Assembly: GCA_016195385.1 (NCBI GenBank)
Contig: JACPZS010000152.1
Span: 1 to 38,859, forward strand
Direction of reading: 5' to 3'
From: Verrucomicrobiota bacterium
GTDB taxonomy: Bacteria; Verrucomicrobiota; Verrucomicrobiia; Limisphaerales; JACPZS01
Length of the DNA stretch: 38,859 nt
Numbering within the stretch: position 1 is the stretch's first letter; every line of letters begins with the position of its first letter. Made by a program: the position numbers and the translations under genes. The notes under the pieces were generated by a model that searched no databases, had not been told where the DNA came from, and was given only the letters and a program-made list of their open reading frames with translations. Shown here in pieces: positions 1 to 9,480 of this stretch.

Positions 1-1
1 G

Positions 2-3000
2 ACCGTCGTGGTGTCGATGGACAGCGCGGCCAAAGGCCGTTTTTCCTCGTTGAACGGCTTTGCCTTGACCACCGCCGGGGAAGCGACGTTTCACGGCATC
101 GCCTCGGCGGCTACGACCGCGATTCGCGGCTTGAAATTTCAAGCCCATGAAGGGCGTATGCCCTTGAATGCCACAGAAGTGGTTCGCTTCACAGTTTCGG
201 TAAGCGACGGCGTCATCACCCCCACTATTGACGACTCCACGGTGCTCACCGTGAAAGCCGTCGGAGGCGCCGCGTCGATCTCCGCGATTCCGACGCAAGT
301 CGTCCCGGCCAACCAACCGGCACCGTCAATTGCCTTTTCGGTCTTCGGTTTCGACACCTCTTCACCCAGTTTCACACTCGCAGCCCATTCTTCAAACCAA
401 GCCGTCATCGCCGATGCGAACATCAGCATCTCCGGCTCCGGCCAGGACCACGCACTCAACATTACCCCTGCGAGCGGTGCCCACGGCATTGTCAATCTCA
501 CTATCTCCGCCAGCGACGGATCCAAGTCTGCAAGCAGCACGTTCGTGATGGCCGTCGGCCAAAGTCCGCTCGGTGGGTTAGTTGTTCCTCCGCGCTTTGC
601 CAGTGCCGAAGGTAACAGTTTCAGTGGCACCTTTGTCGCGCCGATTCGTTTGCAGCAAGTTTACGGCGCGACCAATTTTCCGACGGGCATAATGTTCATC
701 AATCAATTGAGCTTTCGCCTCAACGCCGGCTCAGGCGCGGTTACCGGGTCAATCCCTTCGTTGCAAATCCGCATGTCCACCACGACCAATGCGCCGGACG
801 CCTTGAGTCCGTTCTTCGCCAACAACACGGGCAGTGACGAAGTCATCGTCTTCGACGGGCCACTGGCTATCGCGACTCCGGGGGCAACCACGTCTCCGGC
901 TTCGTTCGACATCACAGTTCCACTCACCACGCCGTTCGTTTACGACACGCGCAACGGGAATTTTCTCCTCGATGTTCAAAATTTTTCCTCCGGTCCGGTT
1001 TTCTTTGAAGACGGCGCGGACGTTCCCAACGACGCTGCTTCTCGGCTCGCAGCCTTCGCGAATGTTTCGTCAGGCGGAATGGACAGCGGTGCGGACATCT
1101 TCCGCGTGGATGGATTCTTTCTCAACCGGGCGCCAACGATTAGCGACATTCCGGATCAAACTACGATAACTGGCAGCACAGTCGGGCCGTTGGCGTTCAC
1201 CATCGATGATGCTGAAACTTCGCCCAGTAGCCTGGCGCTGACTGTCATCTCTTCGGCCCCTGCCGTTATTCCGCCGAGTGCGGTCATCTTCGCCGGCGTG
1301 GGAACAAATCGTAGTCTCAGTTTTACTTCCATGGCGGGGCAGACGGGGATTGTCACTCTGACAATTACGGTGAGCGACGGTCAATTCGGTGCAAGTGATG
1401 ACGTGCAAGTCATCGTTGGTCCGCTGGCACCGACGATCTCCGACATTCCCGATCAAATTATTTCTGTGGGTGTGACCTCGCCCACCATCGCCTTCACCGT
1501 CGGAGATCTGGACACGCCGCTGAACAACCTCACGCTGTCTGCCAGTTCCTCAAATCCAGCTCTGCTCCCGCCTGCGAATGTCGTTTTCGGCGGCGTGGGA
1601 GCGGCCCGGACGCTCACTCTCACATCGGCCGGCACCAACGAAGGGCTGGTTACGATTACCGTCAGCGTCAGTGACGGAGCCTTGACCGCCAGCGACACGT
1701 TCATCGTCGACGTCAAGCGATTGCTTGTGTTGCCCCCTGGACATGACTCGACTCCCGGCAACAATGCCAGCGGCACATTGCTTGCCCCGATCCGGTTGCA
1801 AAACCTCTATCACGCTTCGCTCTTTCCAGCCGCTCCAATCCAGATTACGCGTTTGAGCTTTCGGGCCAATGAGCAAGGCACTCCTCCGTTTTCCGGTCAA
1901 ATTCCACACTTGCAAGTTTACCTTTCCAGCACCACGACTGCGCCAGACGCCATGAGCACGACATTTGCCGCCAACACGGGGCTGGACAACACGCTCGTGT
2001 TTGATGGTCCGCTGGTGATCAATAGCGCTGGCGCGCCCGGTGCCACGGCGGGTGCTTTCGACATCAGTATTCCGCTTTCCACGCCGTTTGTTTACTTCCC
2101 GTCGCTGGGCAACTTGCTGGTCGAGATCCAAAATTTTTCCGGCGGCCCGGCTTTCTTTGTGGATACCGATTTCAATCCGAACGATCTCGCTTCCCGGGTG
2201 TGGGGAGTCAGCCCCGCTTTCGGTCAGTCCGCCGACTCGAACGCCGACATCATCCAGTTTGAATATGGCTTCGTCGCCGGGCCATTTCCTCCCGTAATCT
2301 CCTTCATCCCGGATCAGAAATTGCCGCTCGGAACTCCCAGCCAGATGATAAACTTCGTCGCGATCGACCCGGACACCGCGCCGAATAATCTGGTAATATC
2401 CGCGACTTCTTCGAATCCGGCACTCATTCCAAATTCGAACGTCACCATTGCTGGCAATGGAGCCAATCGAACCATCACTCTGGTGCCCATTGCGCGGACC
2501 TTGGGTCAGACGACGATCTCGATAACGGTGAGCGACGGCGCGCTGAATGCGAGCAGGTCGTTCGCCGTGACGGTTGTGGGTGAAGTAATTGTGCCTGCGG
2601 GCACCGGCCTGGTGGAGGCAAACTCAGCCAGCGGCACCCTGCTCGCGCCAATCCGTCTGCAAAACTTGTATCACGCGTCACTCTTCCCTTCTCTGCCCAT
2701 ACTCATCACTCAGTTGAGTTTTCGAGCCGAGCAGGGCACAGTTCCAATTTCGGGGCTGATTCCAAATCTTCAAATCCACATGTCCACGACCACCACCGCG
2801 CCGGACGCATTGAGCGCTTTATTCGCGGCCAACGCCGGTGCCAACGACTCCATCGTCTTCAACGGCCCGCTGACGATTAACAGTGCCGGGGCGCTCACCA
2901 TCCCAGGGGCCTTCGACATTACCATCCCGCTTTCCACGCCCTTCTTGTATATTCCCGCCAACGGGAATCTCCTGGTGGATGTTCAAAATTTTTCGTCCGG

Positions 3001-3808
3001 CCCGTCTTTCTTTGTGGACACGTCGATCGATTCGAATGACCTGAGTTCCCGTGTCTGGGGCACATCACCATCGGTGGGCCTATTCGCCGATACCTCGGCG
3101 GACGTGCTCCAACTGATTTATCAACTTGCTAACTTGTCGCCCACGATTTCGTCCCTGCCGGATCGCACGACGGTCGAGGACATCGCGACCCCAGCGATCT
3201 CGTTTACCATCGGAGACGCTGAAACACCGGCAAGTCTGCTCGTCTTGGCCGGTGCTTCGTCCAATTCCGCTCTCGTTCCAAACACCAGCATTGCCTTCGG
3301 CGGCTCCGGCACCAATCGCACTGTGGTAATCACGCCAGCGCTGGATCGCAGCGGTGCCACGACCATTACACTCACCGTCACCGACGCCGGTGGCGCCACT
3401 GCCAGCAGCAGCTTTGTGCTGACAGTGCTGGCGGACGCCGATGGCGACGGGATGCCCGACGACTTTGAAGTCGCAAACGGTTTTGACCGGTTGAATCCTG
3501 CTGATGCTGCGCTGGACGCAGACGGTGACGGCCTCAGCAACCTTCAGGAATACCTCTTGGGCACTAATCCCAACGACGCCACGAGTAATTTTCAGATATT
3601 GACGACCCAGCAGAGCGGACCGGATGTTCAAATCAGCTTTAAATCGGTTTTGGGGAAAAGTTATCGCCTCGAGCGCAGCGATATCTCGCCGGCCGGCCCG
3701 TGGACTGCCATCGCTGACATCCTCGGCACAGGAGGAACCCTTCAGTTGACGGACAGCGGCGGGGCTGCGCAGCCAAAGAGATTTTATCATGTCCTGGTGA
3801 TCCCGTAG
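2..3808 (+). CDS. Giant secreted Ig-like/beta-sandwich repeat protein (5' end outside window)
   Basis: The frame is open to the window edge, so the true start lies upstream; GTG at 8 is only the first in-window candidate. The visible 1,266 residues alternate two module types. Ig/cadherin-like modules of about 95 residues start with a T/ISDIPDQ-type motif and end in TITVSDG. A larger beta-rich module occurs three times (DNA about 581-1130, 1721-2274, 2584-3130), with shared motifs APIRLQ, MSTTT.APDA, VFDGPL, LL.D.QNFSSGP.FF. The second and third copies are closest (SGTLLAPIRLQNLYHASLFP in both). Near the C-terminus two Asp-rich DADGDG loops (about 3430-3545) look like thrombospondin-type-3/EF-hand calcium sites, followed by a beta-domain ending KRFYHVLVIP, typical of Verrucomicrobia surface or secreted proteins. 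The role is probably extracellular adhesion or matrix; no catalytic domain is visible. Function is inferred from architecture only. Confidence 0.85.
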   Translation, partial: TVVVSMDSAAKGRFSSLNGFALTTAGEATFHGIASAATTAIRGLKFQAHEGRMPLNATEVVRFTVSVSDGVITPTIDDSTVLTVKAVGGAASISAIPTQVVPANQPAPSIAFSVFGFDTSSPSFTLAAHSSNQAVIADANISISGSGQDHALNITPASGAHGIVNLTISASDGSKSASSTFVMAVGQSPLGGLVVPPRFASAEGNSFSGTFVAPIRLQQVYGATNFPTGIMFINQLSFRLNAGSGAVTGSIPSLQIRMSTTTNAPDALSPFFANNTGSDEVIVFDGPLAIATPGATTSPASFDITVPLTTPFVYDTRNGNFLLDVQNFSSGPVFFEDGADVPNDAASRLAAFANVSSGGMDSGADIFRVDGFFLNRAPTISDIPDQTTITGSTVGPLAFTIDDAETSPSSLALTVISSAPAVIPPSAVIFAGVGTNRSLSFTSMAGQTGIVTLTITVSDGQFGASDDVQVIVGPLAPTISDIPDQIISVGVTSPTIAFTVGDLDTPLNNLTLSASSSNPALLPPANVVFGGVGAARTLTLTSAGTNEGLVTITVSVSDGALTASDTFIVDVKRLLVLPPGHDSTPGNNASGTLLAPIRLQNLYHASLFPAAPIQITRLSFRANEQGTPPFSGQIPHLQVYLSSTTTAPDAMSTTFAANTGLDNTLVFDGPLVINSAGAPGATAGAFDISIPLSTPFVYFPSLGNLLVEIQNFSGGPAFFVDTDFNPNDLASRVWGVSPAFGQSADSNADIIQFEYGFVAGPFPPVISFIPDQKLPLGTPSQMINFVAIDPDTAPNNLVISATSSNPALIPNSNVTIAGNGANRTITLVPIARTLGQTTISITVSDGALNASRSFAVTVVGEVIVPAGTGLVEANSASGTLLAPIRLQNLYHASLFPSLPILITQLSFRAEQGTVPISGLIPNLQIHMSTTTTAPDALSALFAANAGANDSIVFNGPLTINSAGALTIPGAFDITIPLSTPFLYIPANGNLLVDVQNFSSGPSFFVDTSIDSNDLSSRVWGTSPSVGLFADTSADVLQLIYQLANLSPTISSLPDRTTVEDIATPAISFTIGDAETPASLLVLAGASSNSALVPNTSIAFGGSGTNRTVVITPALDRSGATTITLTVTDAGGATASSSFVLTVLADADGDGMPDDFEVANGFDRLNPADAALDADGDGLSNLQEYLLGTNPNDATSNFQILTTQQSGPDVQISFKSVLGKSYRLERSDISPAGPWTAIADILGTGGTLQLTDSGGAAQPKRFYHVLVIP

Positions 3809-4118
3809 CGCGACACCATCGAGCTTTTCGCAAATGACGTGCGGTCGCTTTACAACTGTGACTTGGCGCCCGTTCGTTCACATTGCACAATTTTTCAAAC
3901 CTCGCGTGCTGGAAGAACAAAGATCGTTTTGCGAGCAGAGACCAGAGCGAAGCAAGCGCGCCTCGTTAGCTTGAGGACATGGCATTCCTCTTAACGATCG
4001 GATGATCGTCAGCGTTGAGTGGATGAAATTGAGTTGTCCTTCGGAGCGCGTGTTTGAGAGCCGGCTCGGGCGTAAATTTTTCTCGAAATGAAACGAGAGT
4101 TCATCCAGACTCAGCGGC
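3809..4118. other. Intergenic region, no gene recognised
   Basis: This 310-bp spacer separates the repeat protein from the broken oxidoreductase. Short frames on both strands show no recognisable motif. I see no convincing terminator hairpin with a T-tract and no clear sigma-70 promoter pair. It presumably holds the promoter of the next gene. Confidence 0.5.
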
Positions 4119-5367
4119 ATGAAAACACCTTCCTTAAATTCGCGAATTACTCGCCGTCAGTTTCTCACTACAACGGCTGCGGCTATTGCCGCGCCAACGT
4201 TCATTCCCGCAAGTGCGCTCGGCAGAGCGGGCCGGCTCGCGCCTTCCGAGCGTATCGTCATCGGCATCGTCGGCTGGGGCATGATGGGCCCCGGCAACAC
4301 GAAGGGCTTGATGGCGGAAAAAGATTGCCAGGTCGTCGCCGCGTGCGATCTCGACAAGCGCCCGCTGCAACAGGCGGTGGATGCCGTCAACAAAAACTAT
4401 GGCAACACCGACTGCAAGGCCTACCACGACTTTCGCGAAATGTTCGCGCGCACCGACATCGACGCCGTGATGCTCGCGGTGCCGGACCACTGGCACGCGC
4501 TGCTGGCGGTGGCGGCGGCGAACGCGAAGAAAGACATCTACGGCGAAAAACCGCTCGCCCGCACGATTGTTGAACAGCAGGCCATCGTGCATCGGCAAAA
4601 TCACGCGCGTCGAAGTCGGGCTGCCGGCTGGCCACAACGATTTCAAGAAGACCGGCGACAAGATGCAGGTCAGCACGCCGCCGCCGGAGTTGGATTACGA
4701 TTTCTGGATTGGCCCGTCGAAGATGATGCCCTACATCGAAGGCCGTTTGCACATGAACTGGCGCTGGAATTACAACACGGGCGGCGGCCAGTTGCTCGAC
4801 TGGATCGGCCACCATGGCGACATCGCGCATTGGGGACTCGGCTTCGACCGCACCGGCCCGCTGGAAGTCGAAGGCAAGGGCGAATTCCCGGCGGAAGACG
4901 CCGTGTGGAACACCGCCACGAAATATCGCATCGAGTTGAAGTATCCCAAGAACATTTCGATGACCATCGCGGGAGGACATCCCGACATCAAGAGCGGCAC
5001 CAAATGGATCGGCACCGATGGCTGGGTGTGGGTGGATCGCGGCGGATTCGACGCGTCCAATCCCGAATGGAAAAATTGGAAGGACGTGCCCGACAACGTC
5101 GCCAAAGTGCGGCTCTATCGCACGGCTCCGGAACTCAAGCAAGCCGCGCATTACCGCAACTTCCTCGACTGCGTTCGCTCACGGAAGGTAACCGTCACGC
5201 CGGTCGAAACAGCGCATCATTCGTTGATTCCCGGCCACCTCGGACTCATCGCCATGATGACTGGTCGCAAGCTCAAGTGGGATGCCAGCCGGGAGAAAAT
5301 CATCGGCGACGAAGGCGCGAGCAAATTGCTCGGTCGCGAGTACCGCGCGCCGTGGAAGCTCAGTTAA
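4119..5367 (+). pseudogene. Gfo/Idh/MocA family oxidoreductase, Tat-exported, disrupted by internal deletion/frameshift
   Basis: The N-terminal part (from ATG 4119) has a twin-arginine signal (RITRRQFLTT then a hydrophobic AAAIAAP stretch), a Rossmann motif (GIVGWGMMGPGN, about residues 49-60) and the family's EKPLAR motif (about residue 149). After ...EQQAIV (about 4593) homology stops in that frame and resumes in the +1 frame at IGKITRVEVGLPAGHND. It continues to the end at 5367 with the family C-terminal motif GGGQLLDWIGHHGDIAHWG. Family members normally have about 30-33 residues between these points (the IWQTGSWQRS region), so roughly 95-101 bp appear to be missing. The frame shift requires a loss of length 2 modulo 3. 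An intact homologue would be an NAD(P)-dependent periplasmic oxidoreductase of sugars or related compounds. It is either a real pseudogene or an assembly or sequencing deletion. Confidence 0.85.
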
Positions 5368-5384
5368 GTCAGCGGCCAGCGGCC

Positions 5385-5531
5385 GTAAAGTGATGAGAAT
5401 TTCAATCGCTTAAATTTGCACAACAAGTTGCTGGCTAGGGCAAGAGCAACAATAAAACCGAAAATTTTGCGGTGCTAATCCCGTAAAATGAAAATAAAGT
5501 CGCAAAGTTTGCGGCTCACTTACTGTTAGGC
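5385..5531. repeat. Palindrome-rich intergenic segment, faintly attC-like
   Basis: Between the oxidoreductase and the small membrane protein lie two local hairpins: ATTTTGCGG (5464-5472) with CCGTAAAAT (5481-5489), and the palindrome CGCAAAGTTTGCG (5501-5513). In addition GTAAAGTGA (5385-5393) can pair, with one bulged A, with TCACTTAC (5516-5523), and GTTAGGC follows at 5525-5531. That last motif fits the GTTRRRY R-prime box of integron attC sites. The matching RYYYAAC box is not present, so an attC assignment is not supported. The function is unknown. Confidence 0.3.
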
Positions 5532-5600
5532 GGCATCCGTCAACGTCCTCGATCAATCAGCCAGAAAACCCATGACAATCCCAAAGGAAAGGATTCCCGA

Positions 5601-5804
5601 ATGAATGAAAACGACAAGCAGAAGGAAAGACAGCATTATCTCGGCGCCGGGCCTTTCATCGCCCTTGGTCTTTTGGCCCTAGTTTGGTTGGCGAATGCGC
5701 TGGAATGGAAATGGACGCCAGTGATACTGCGTTGGTCTTTCCCAGTTGCAGTGTTGGCTTTTGCTGGATCGCGTCTCTACGTCGCACTGAAGCAAAGACG
5801 ATGA
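5601..5804 (+). CDS. Small two-helix membrane protein, unknown function
   Basis: This ORF of 67 residues begins with a charged segment (MNENDKQKERQHY), followed by two hydrophobic stretches (about residues 16-33 and 41-60) and a basic C-terminal KQRR. A purine-rich AAAGGAAAGGA (5582-5592) lies nine bases before the ATG, a good ribosome-binding site in a window where such sites are rare. I do not recognise a family. Length, charge distribution and the ribosome site favour a real inner-membrane protein, with the basic end cytoplasmic by the positive-inside rule. It precedes the metallo-beta-lactamase by 181 bp, so common transcription is possible but not shown. Confidence 0.55.
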   Translation: MNENDKQKERQHYLGAGPFIALGLLALVWLANALEWKWTPVILRWSFPVAVLAFAGSRLYVALKQRR

Positions 5805-5985
5805 CTTGGCGTCGAGGGTATTCCAGATTTCGGCCATGACGCCTACAACTTCCGTGGAGCCAATAGCCTACGCCGTCTCGGTTCGGATCGTGATGGACTC
5901 TTTGATCACGTTCGCAGTGTCATCAGCCCGGCGGCTGTGGCTCAGTTCGTGAGTCCGCACACAAACATTACTGGATTCATACAAC

Positions 5986-6870
5986 ATGTTGCACAAGGGT
6001 TTTAGTCTGTGGATCATTTTGATGGGCGCATTCATTGCGGTTATCGGCCTTGCCGGCAAACTGTGTGCGCAGGTCAATCCCGATTGGACCGAACCGTTTC
6101 CTCCGTTCCGAATCGCCGGGAATCTCTACTACATGGGAAGCAAGGGACTCGCGAATTATCTGATCACCACTTCGCAGGGGCACATCCTCATCAACAGCGA
6201 TCTCGAGGCGAACGTTCCGCTCATTCGGGCGAGTGTGGATAAGCTCGGATTCAAGTTCACCGACATCAAGATCCTTTTGATCAGTCACGCGCATTGGGAC
6301 CACTGTGCTGGCAGTGTTGCCATCAAAGCACTGACCGGCGCGAAGTACATGGTAATGGACGCCGACGTGTCCGCCGTTGAATCAGGCGGCAAGACCGACT
6401 TTCAGTATGGCAACGTGGCGACATCCCTCTTTCCGCCTACAAAGGTGGATCGCGTGCTGCATGATGGTGGCGAAGTGAAGTTGGGAGACGCGGTCCTCGT
6501 CGCACACCTCACTCCCGGTCATACGAAGGGCTGCACCACATGGACGATGAAGGTGCCAGAAGGCAAGAGCACTTACAACGTCGTGATCATCGGGAGTCCC
6601 AACGTGAACCCCGGCTACCAGCTCGTTAACAACGCCGCCTATCCACAGATTGCCGCTGATTATGAACGGATGTTCCGAGTCTTGAAGTCGCTGCCGTGCG
6701 ACATTTTTCTCGGCGCGCACGGTGACTATTTCGACCTGGAAACGAAATACGCGCGGCTGAAGGGGAACGCTCAGATGGCTTTCATCGATTCCGAGGGCTA
6801 CAAAAAATACGTGGCCGAAAAAGAGCGAGCGTTCAGAGCAGCGCTCGCGAAGCAAAGATTACTCCAGTGA
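5986..6870 (+). CDS. Subclass B3 metallo-beta-lactamase
   Basis: This is a 294-residue exported zinc hydrolase. An N-terminal hydrophobic signal (about residues 6-28, ending near LCAQ) is followed by the MBL fold. All B3 zinc ligands are visible: the HAHWDH motif gives His101, His103, Asp105 and His106; His179 lies in LTPGHT; His245 lies in GAHGDYFD. By position these match His116, His118, Asp120, His121, His196 and His263 of the standard BBL numbering. No Cys221 ligand is present, as expected for B3 rather than B1. Enzymes of this group hydrolyse penicillins, cephalosporins and carbapenems in the periplasm. Related sequences are common in soil bacteria and metagenomes. Substrate range cannot be read from the sequence, and a non-beta-lactam hydrolase with this scaffold remains possible. 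ATG 5986 is chosen because the signal peptide follows directly. Confidence 0.88.
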   Translation: MLHKGFSLWIILMGAFIAVIGLAGKLCAQVNPDWTEPFPPFRIAGNLYYMGSKGLANYLITTSQGHILINSDLEANVPLIRASVDKLGFKFTDIKILLISHAHWDHCAGSVAIKALTGAKYMVMDADVSAVESGGKTDFQYGNVATSLFPPTKVDRVLHDGGEVKLGDAVLVAHLTPGHTKGCTTWTMKVPEGKSTYNVVIIGSPNVNPGYQLVNNAAYPQIAADYERMFRVLKSLPCDIFLGAHGDYFDLETKYARLKGNAQMAFIDSEGYKKYVAEKERAFRAALAKQRLLQ

Positions 6871-6985
6871 CTGCCGGGAGCGCGTTCTGATTGCAATCGT
6901 GCCGGTCGCAGGCCGAATCGCTGAACTTGAGTCGTTGGCGGCGTCACCCACTTGGAGCTGCACGCTTCCCCGGCTTCGCCGATGG

Positions 6986-8704
6986 TTATTGCTTGTTCGT
7001 TCGCAGCAAACGAAGCGAGTCCGCGTCGAACCACGCCTCGCCCTGCTGGCTGCGGAATTCACACACCAGTTCCACTTCGGTGCGCGGCTCGCGAATGTCG
7101 AAACCGAACTTGATTGAGACCCAGTCTGACCCTTCGGCACTCGTCGCGCGCGGACGTGAACCGGAAATCCGCAGGCAGACAGCGCCCGGGCCGGCCCCAC
7201 TGGTTCGTGCGCGACCAGCCACTTGATATCTGCCCGGCTCCAGTAAAACTCGCGTTCGCCACGAAGGGCTTCCACTTCGCCGATCGCCGCCGATGTGCAA
7301 AAGTTTTTGACCGGCTGTTTCGACGCGGCGGAGTTCGCTCGTGGGCGGGCCATTCTGGCTGCCGCGTGGTTTCCAATTGGTCAACTCGGCCTCGCCATTG
7401 TCATCGAAACGCAGCGTTTGCTTCGGCCCGCTCAACTGTTCCGCAATGCTCTGAGCGCGTTCGGTGATGCGAGCGCACAAGTCCGCGACCTGGTTGTCGT
7501 GTTCACGCGCGACTTCCGGCCCGTAGGCGGCGAGCGTGGGCCGAATCCACGCCGAAAGTTGATGCACCCGTTTGATGAGCACGGCTTCGTCAAAAACATT
7601 CGTGCGCAAAGTGGCGATGCGTTCCAAGTATCGCTGCCGGCCTTGGGGCGTCGAGATCACGGCTTCGGCGACGAGTCCGTTCATGCCGGGATGAATGGTG
7701 CTCTGCGGATTCGAGCGAAAAGTTCCAAACATTTGATCCATGCCGTGCGGCATGAAAATCATGCGGTCGGTTTCCAGATCATGGAAAACGCGATAGTTGT
7801 TTCGATTCATCGCGTAGCCGTCCCAGTGGCACGTCATGATTTCCATCGCCAGCAGCGAGATGAACCGTTCCACGTCCAGCACTTCATTGAGCCGGTTCCA
7901 ACGTTTGGCCGCATCCGGTTCCCGCGCCGCGCCTGCCAGCCGTCGCAAATCAGATCGGTCGTCCGGCGCGTCGCCGGAGTTGGTGTTAAGCCGGGAATCG
8001 ATGTCCTGGCAAAAACCGCCGTCGTAAAGATTGCCTTTGACGTTCTTGAAATAGCGGCGCAGGAAATCCTTGTTGTAGCCTTCGAGCAAAACGTAGAGGC
8101 CAAGGTCGCGGCCATTGATCACAACCGTGGCGTGCTCGGCGCGCGGAACGGGCACGCCGGCAGCGTCGAAGAGTTCGCGGGAAATTGCTTCGCAAAGGAA
8201 CGAGGAATCCTGCACCGAATTGTTGAGCGAGATTTTCGAGTAACCGTGGAAACGCTGACCGTGTGCGTGCTTCGCAAAATTCAACGTAAGCGCCGGTTTG
8301 TCATCGAGCGGGCGGAAGCTCCCGGCCGCGCCTTTGAGGTGCAACGCGACATTCGTGAAAACCTGGCCGCCTTCGCGCACCGTGGCCAGAACTTCCGGAC
8401 GTTCGCGCCGGCGCGCGTCCATCTGGGGCGACGCTGCGCGCAGTTTCGACTCGTCTTTCCCGGCGATCTCGATTTGCAGCCGATACAAATCCGCCGGCAC
8501 CGGCGTGACCGGCGGATGGACAATCGTGGGCGGACGGTGCCAGCGCCATTCGTCACCACCGCGAGGCTGGCGGAAGAATGGGACTGGTTGCGGCTCCGGG
8601 TGAAATACATGGAGCCGGAGAAACACCACGACGGCCAGCGTGGTCCAAATCAACCATCGCGCGGCGCGCCGACGGCGCGGAACCGGCGTTCGTGGCTCTT
8701 TCAC
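6986..8704 (-). CDS. CotH-family (atypical kinase fold) membrane-anchored protein
   Basis: The ORF has 572 residues and a GTG start. The N-terminus is basic (RRRRAARW) with one transmembrane anchor (about residues 17-33), so the rest is probably outside the cytoplasmic membrane. The central part (about 65-430) matches the CotH family: LHLKGAAGSFRPLDDKPALT (the early KG...S...DKP block), GYSKISLNNSVQDSSFLCE, ISRELFDAAGVPVPR, YVLLEGYNKDFLRRYF, then MNRNNYRVFHD and the metal-site-like HGMDQMFG. CotH of Bacillus phosphorylates spore coat proteins; in other phyla the substrates are unknown. The last 130 residues form a beta-rich domain ending EAWFDADSLRLLR, resembling carbohydrate-binding-like jelly rolls. 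It converges with the lactamase gene (115 bp apart). The long plus-strand frame opposite it is a shadow. Confidence 0.82.
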   Translation of the reverse strand: MKEPRTPVPRRRRAARWLIWTTLAVVVFLRLHVFHPEPQPVPFFRQPRGGDEWRWHRPPTIVHPPVTPVPADLYRLQIEIAGKDESKLRAASPQMDARRRERPEVLATVREGGQVFTNVALHLKGAAGSFRPLDDKPALTLNFAKHAHGQRFHGYSKISLNNSVQDSSFLCEAISRELFDAAGVPVPRAEHATVVINGRDLGLYVLLEGYNKDFLRRYFKNVKGNLYDGGFCQDIDSRLNTNSGDAPDDRSDLRRLAGAAREPDAAKRWNRLNEVLDVERFISLLAMEIMTCHWDGYAMNRNNYRVFHDLETDRMIFMPHGMDQMFGTFRSNPQSTIHPGMNGLVAEAVISTPQGRQRYLERIATLRTNVFDEAVLIKRVHQLSAWIRPTLAAYGPEVAREHDNQVADLCARITERAQSIAEQLSGPKQTLRFDDNGEAELTNWKPRGSQNGPPTSELRRVETAGQKLLHIGGDRRSGSPSWRTRVLLEPGRYQVAGRARTSGAGPGAVCLRISGSRPRATSAEGSDWVSIKFGFDIREPRTEVELVCEFRSQQGEAWFDADSLRLLRTNKQ

Positions 8705-8879
8705 GTGAACTGGAAAGTGTTAACTCGGGCAATGTGCCGCCATCAGGCGGAACGCCGCGACTCTCGCTCCGCGATTTGGAAATGCAAATCGAAAGGCAAC
8801 ATCATCTGCACGCAGTCGCCACAGCACCTGGTGACCGATGCTGCCGAAGGCGAGAGAAATTTTGAGCTTGAGGTCGTGG

Positions 8880-9314
8880 CTACGAATTGCCGGCGCGTAT
8901 CCAGCGATTGCCCAGCCGAGTCAATGTCTGTTGCTTGAGAAGAGTTTCAGCGAGCGGAAAAACCAGCCGCTCCTCCTTGTCAAAATGCTTGCGCGAGGCC
9001 AGCACGGCCTCGAGCAGGCCGCGCCGGGCGTCGTTGATGCGACGGCTGGACTGCACCTGCACCAGGTGCCGGTCGATGACCTGGTGTTCTTGATGGAACG
9101 TGTCCCGCTGGCCGAGTTGTTCAAAGCAGTGTTCCAACGGCTCGATTAAAAATTGATCTTCGATCTCCGAATGCGCCGTGAGCATGGCCTCAAGCAGACG
9201 GGCGATGGACTTTATTTCGCCCAGATTTTTGAGGGTGGGAGCGATCTTTTCGACATGATCGAACAAGTTGTGAAACACAACGTGTTCGGCCAGCAATGCC
9301 TCGGTGATTTTCAT
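8880..9314 (-). CDS. Hemerythrin/HHE-domain protein
   Basis: This is an all-helical protein of about 144 residues. His and acidic ligands are spaced as in hemerythrin-like domains: H11/H15 in LLAEHVVFH, H48-x3-E52 in AHSEIEDQF, H74/H77 in FHQEHQVI, and H110-x3-E114 in KHFDKEERLVFP. Such domains bind a di-iron centre and act in oxygen, nitric oxide or iron sensing and storage. I start it at the ATG giving MKITEALLAEH, which matches the family N-terminus. An upstream ATG at 9362 would add 16 residues without homology. It lies 175 bp upstream of the CotH gene on the same strand. No partner domain is fused to it, so the physiological role is open. Confidence 0.8.
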   Translation of the reverse strand: MKITEALLAEHVVFHNLFDHVEKIAPTLKNLGEIKSIARLLEAMLTAHSEIEDQFLIEPLEHCFEQLGQRDTFHQEHQVIDRHLVQVQSSRRINDARRGLLEAVLASRKHFDKEERLVFPLAETLLKQQTLTRLGNRWIRAGNS

Positions 9315-9480
9315 GTTTATTGAATCTGCACCCAGCTTCTCAAATTTCCGAAATGCGCGCAAGCACCAGCGGCTGTGGCGATGACTTCATGGACGTTTAT
9401 CGACACATTTGCAGACAGGTTAACACAGCGGAGTTTTGTCCGTGCGAATGATTTTCCGTCGTCGCCGTCACGACTTCTGG

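Noticed and set aside
4088..4573. 161-codon frame overlapping the start of the oxidoreductase
   Set aside because: It is an out-of-frame Arg/His-rich shadow; the 4119 frame has the Tat signal and Rossmann motif.
5805..5985. Open frame between the small membrane protein and the lactamase (contains GHDAYNFRGANSLRRLG)
   Set aside because: It lacks a start codon, has no recognisable family and only 66 codons between stops; coding cannot be supported.
7295..8938. 547-codon plus-strand frame opposite the CotH gene
   Set aside because: It is a GC-rich antisense shadow: no domain motifs, and the minus strand carries the full CotH signature.
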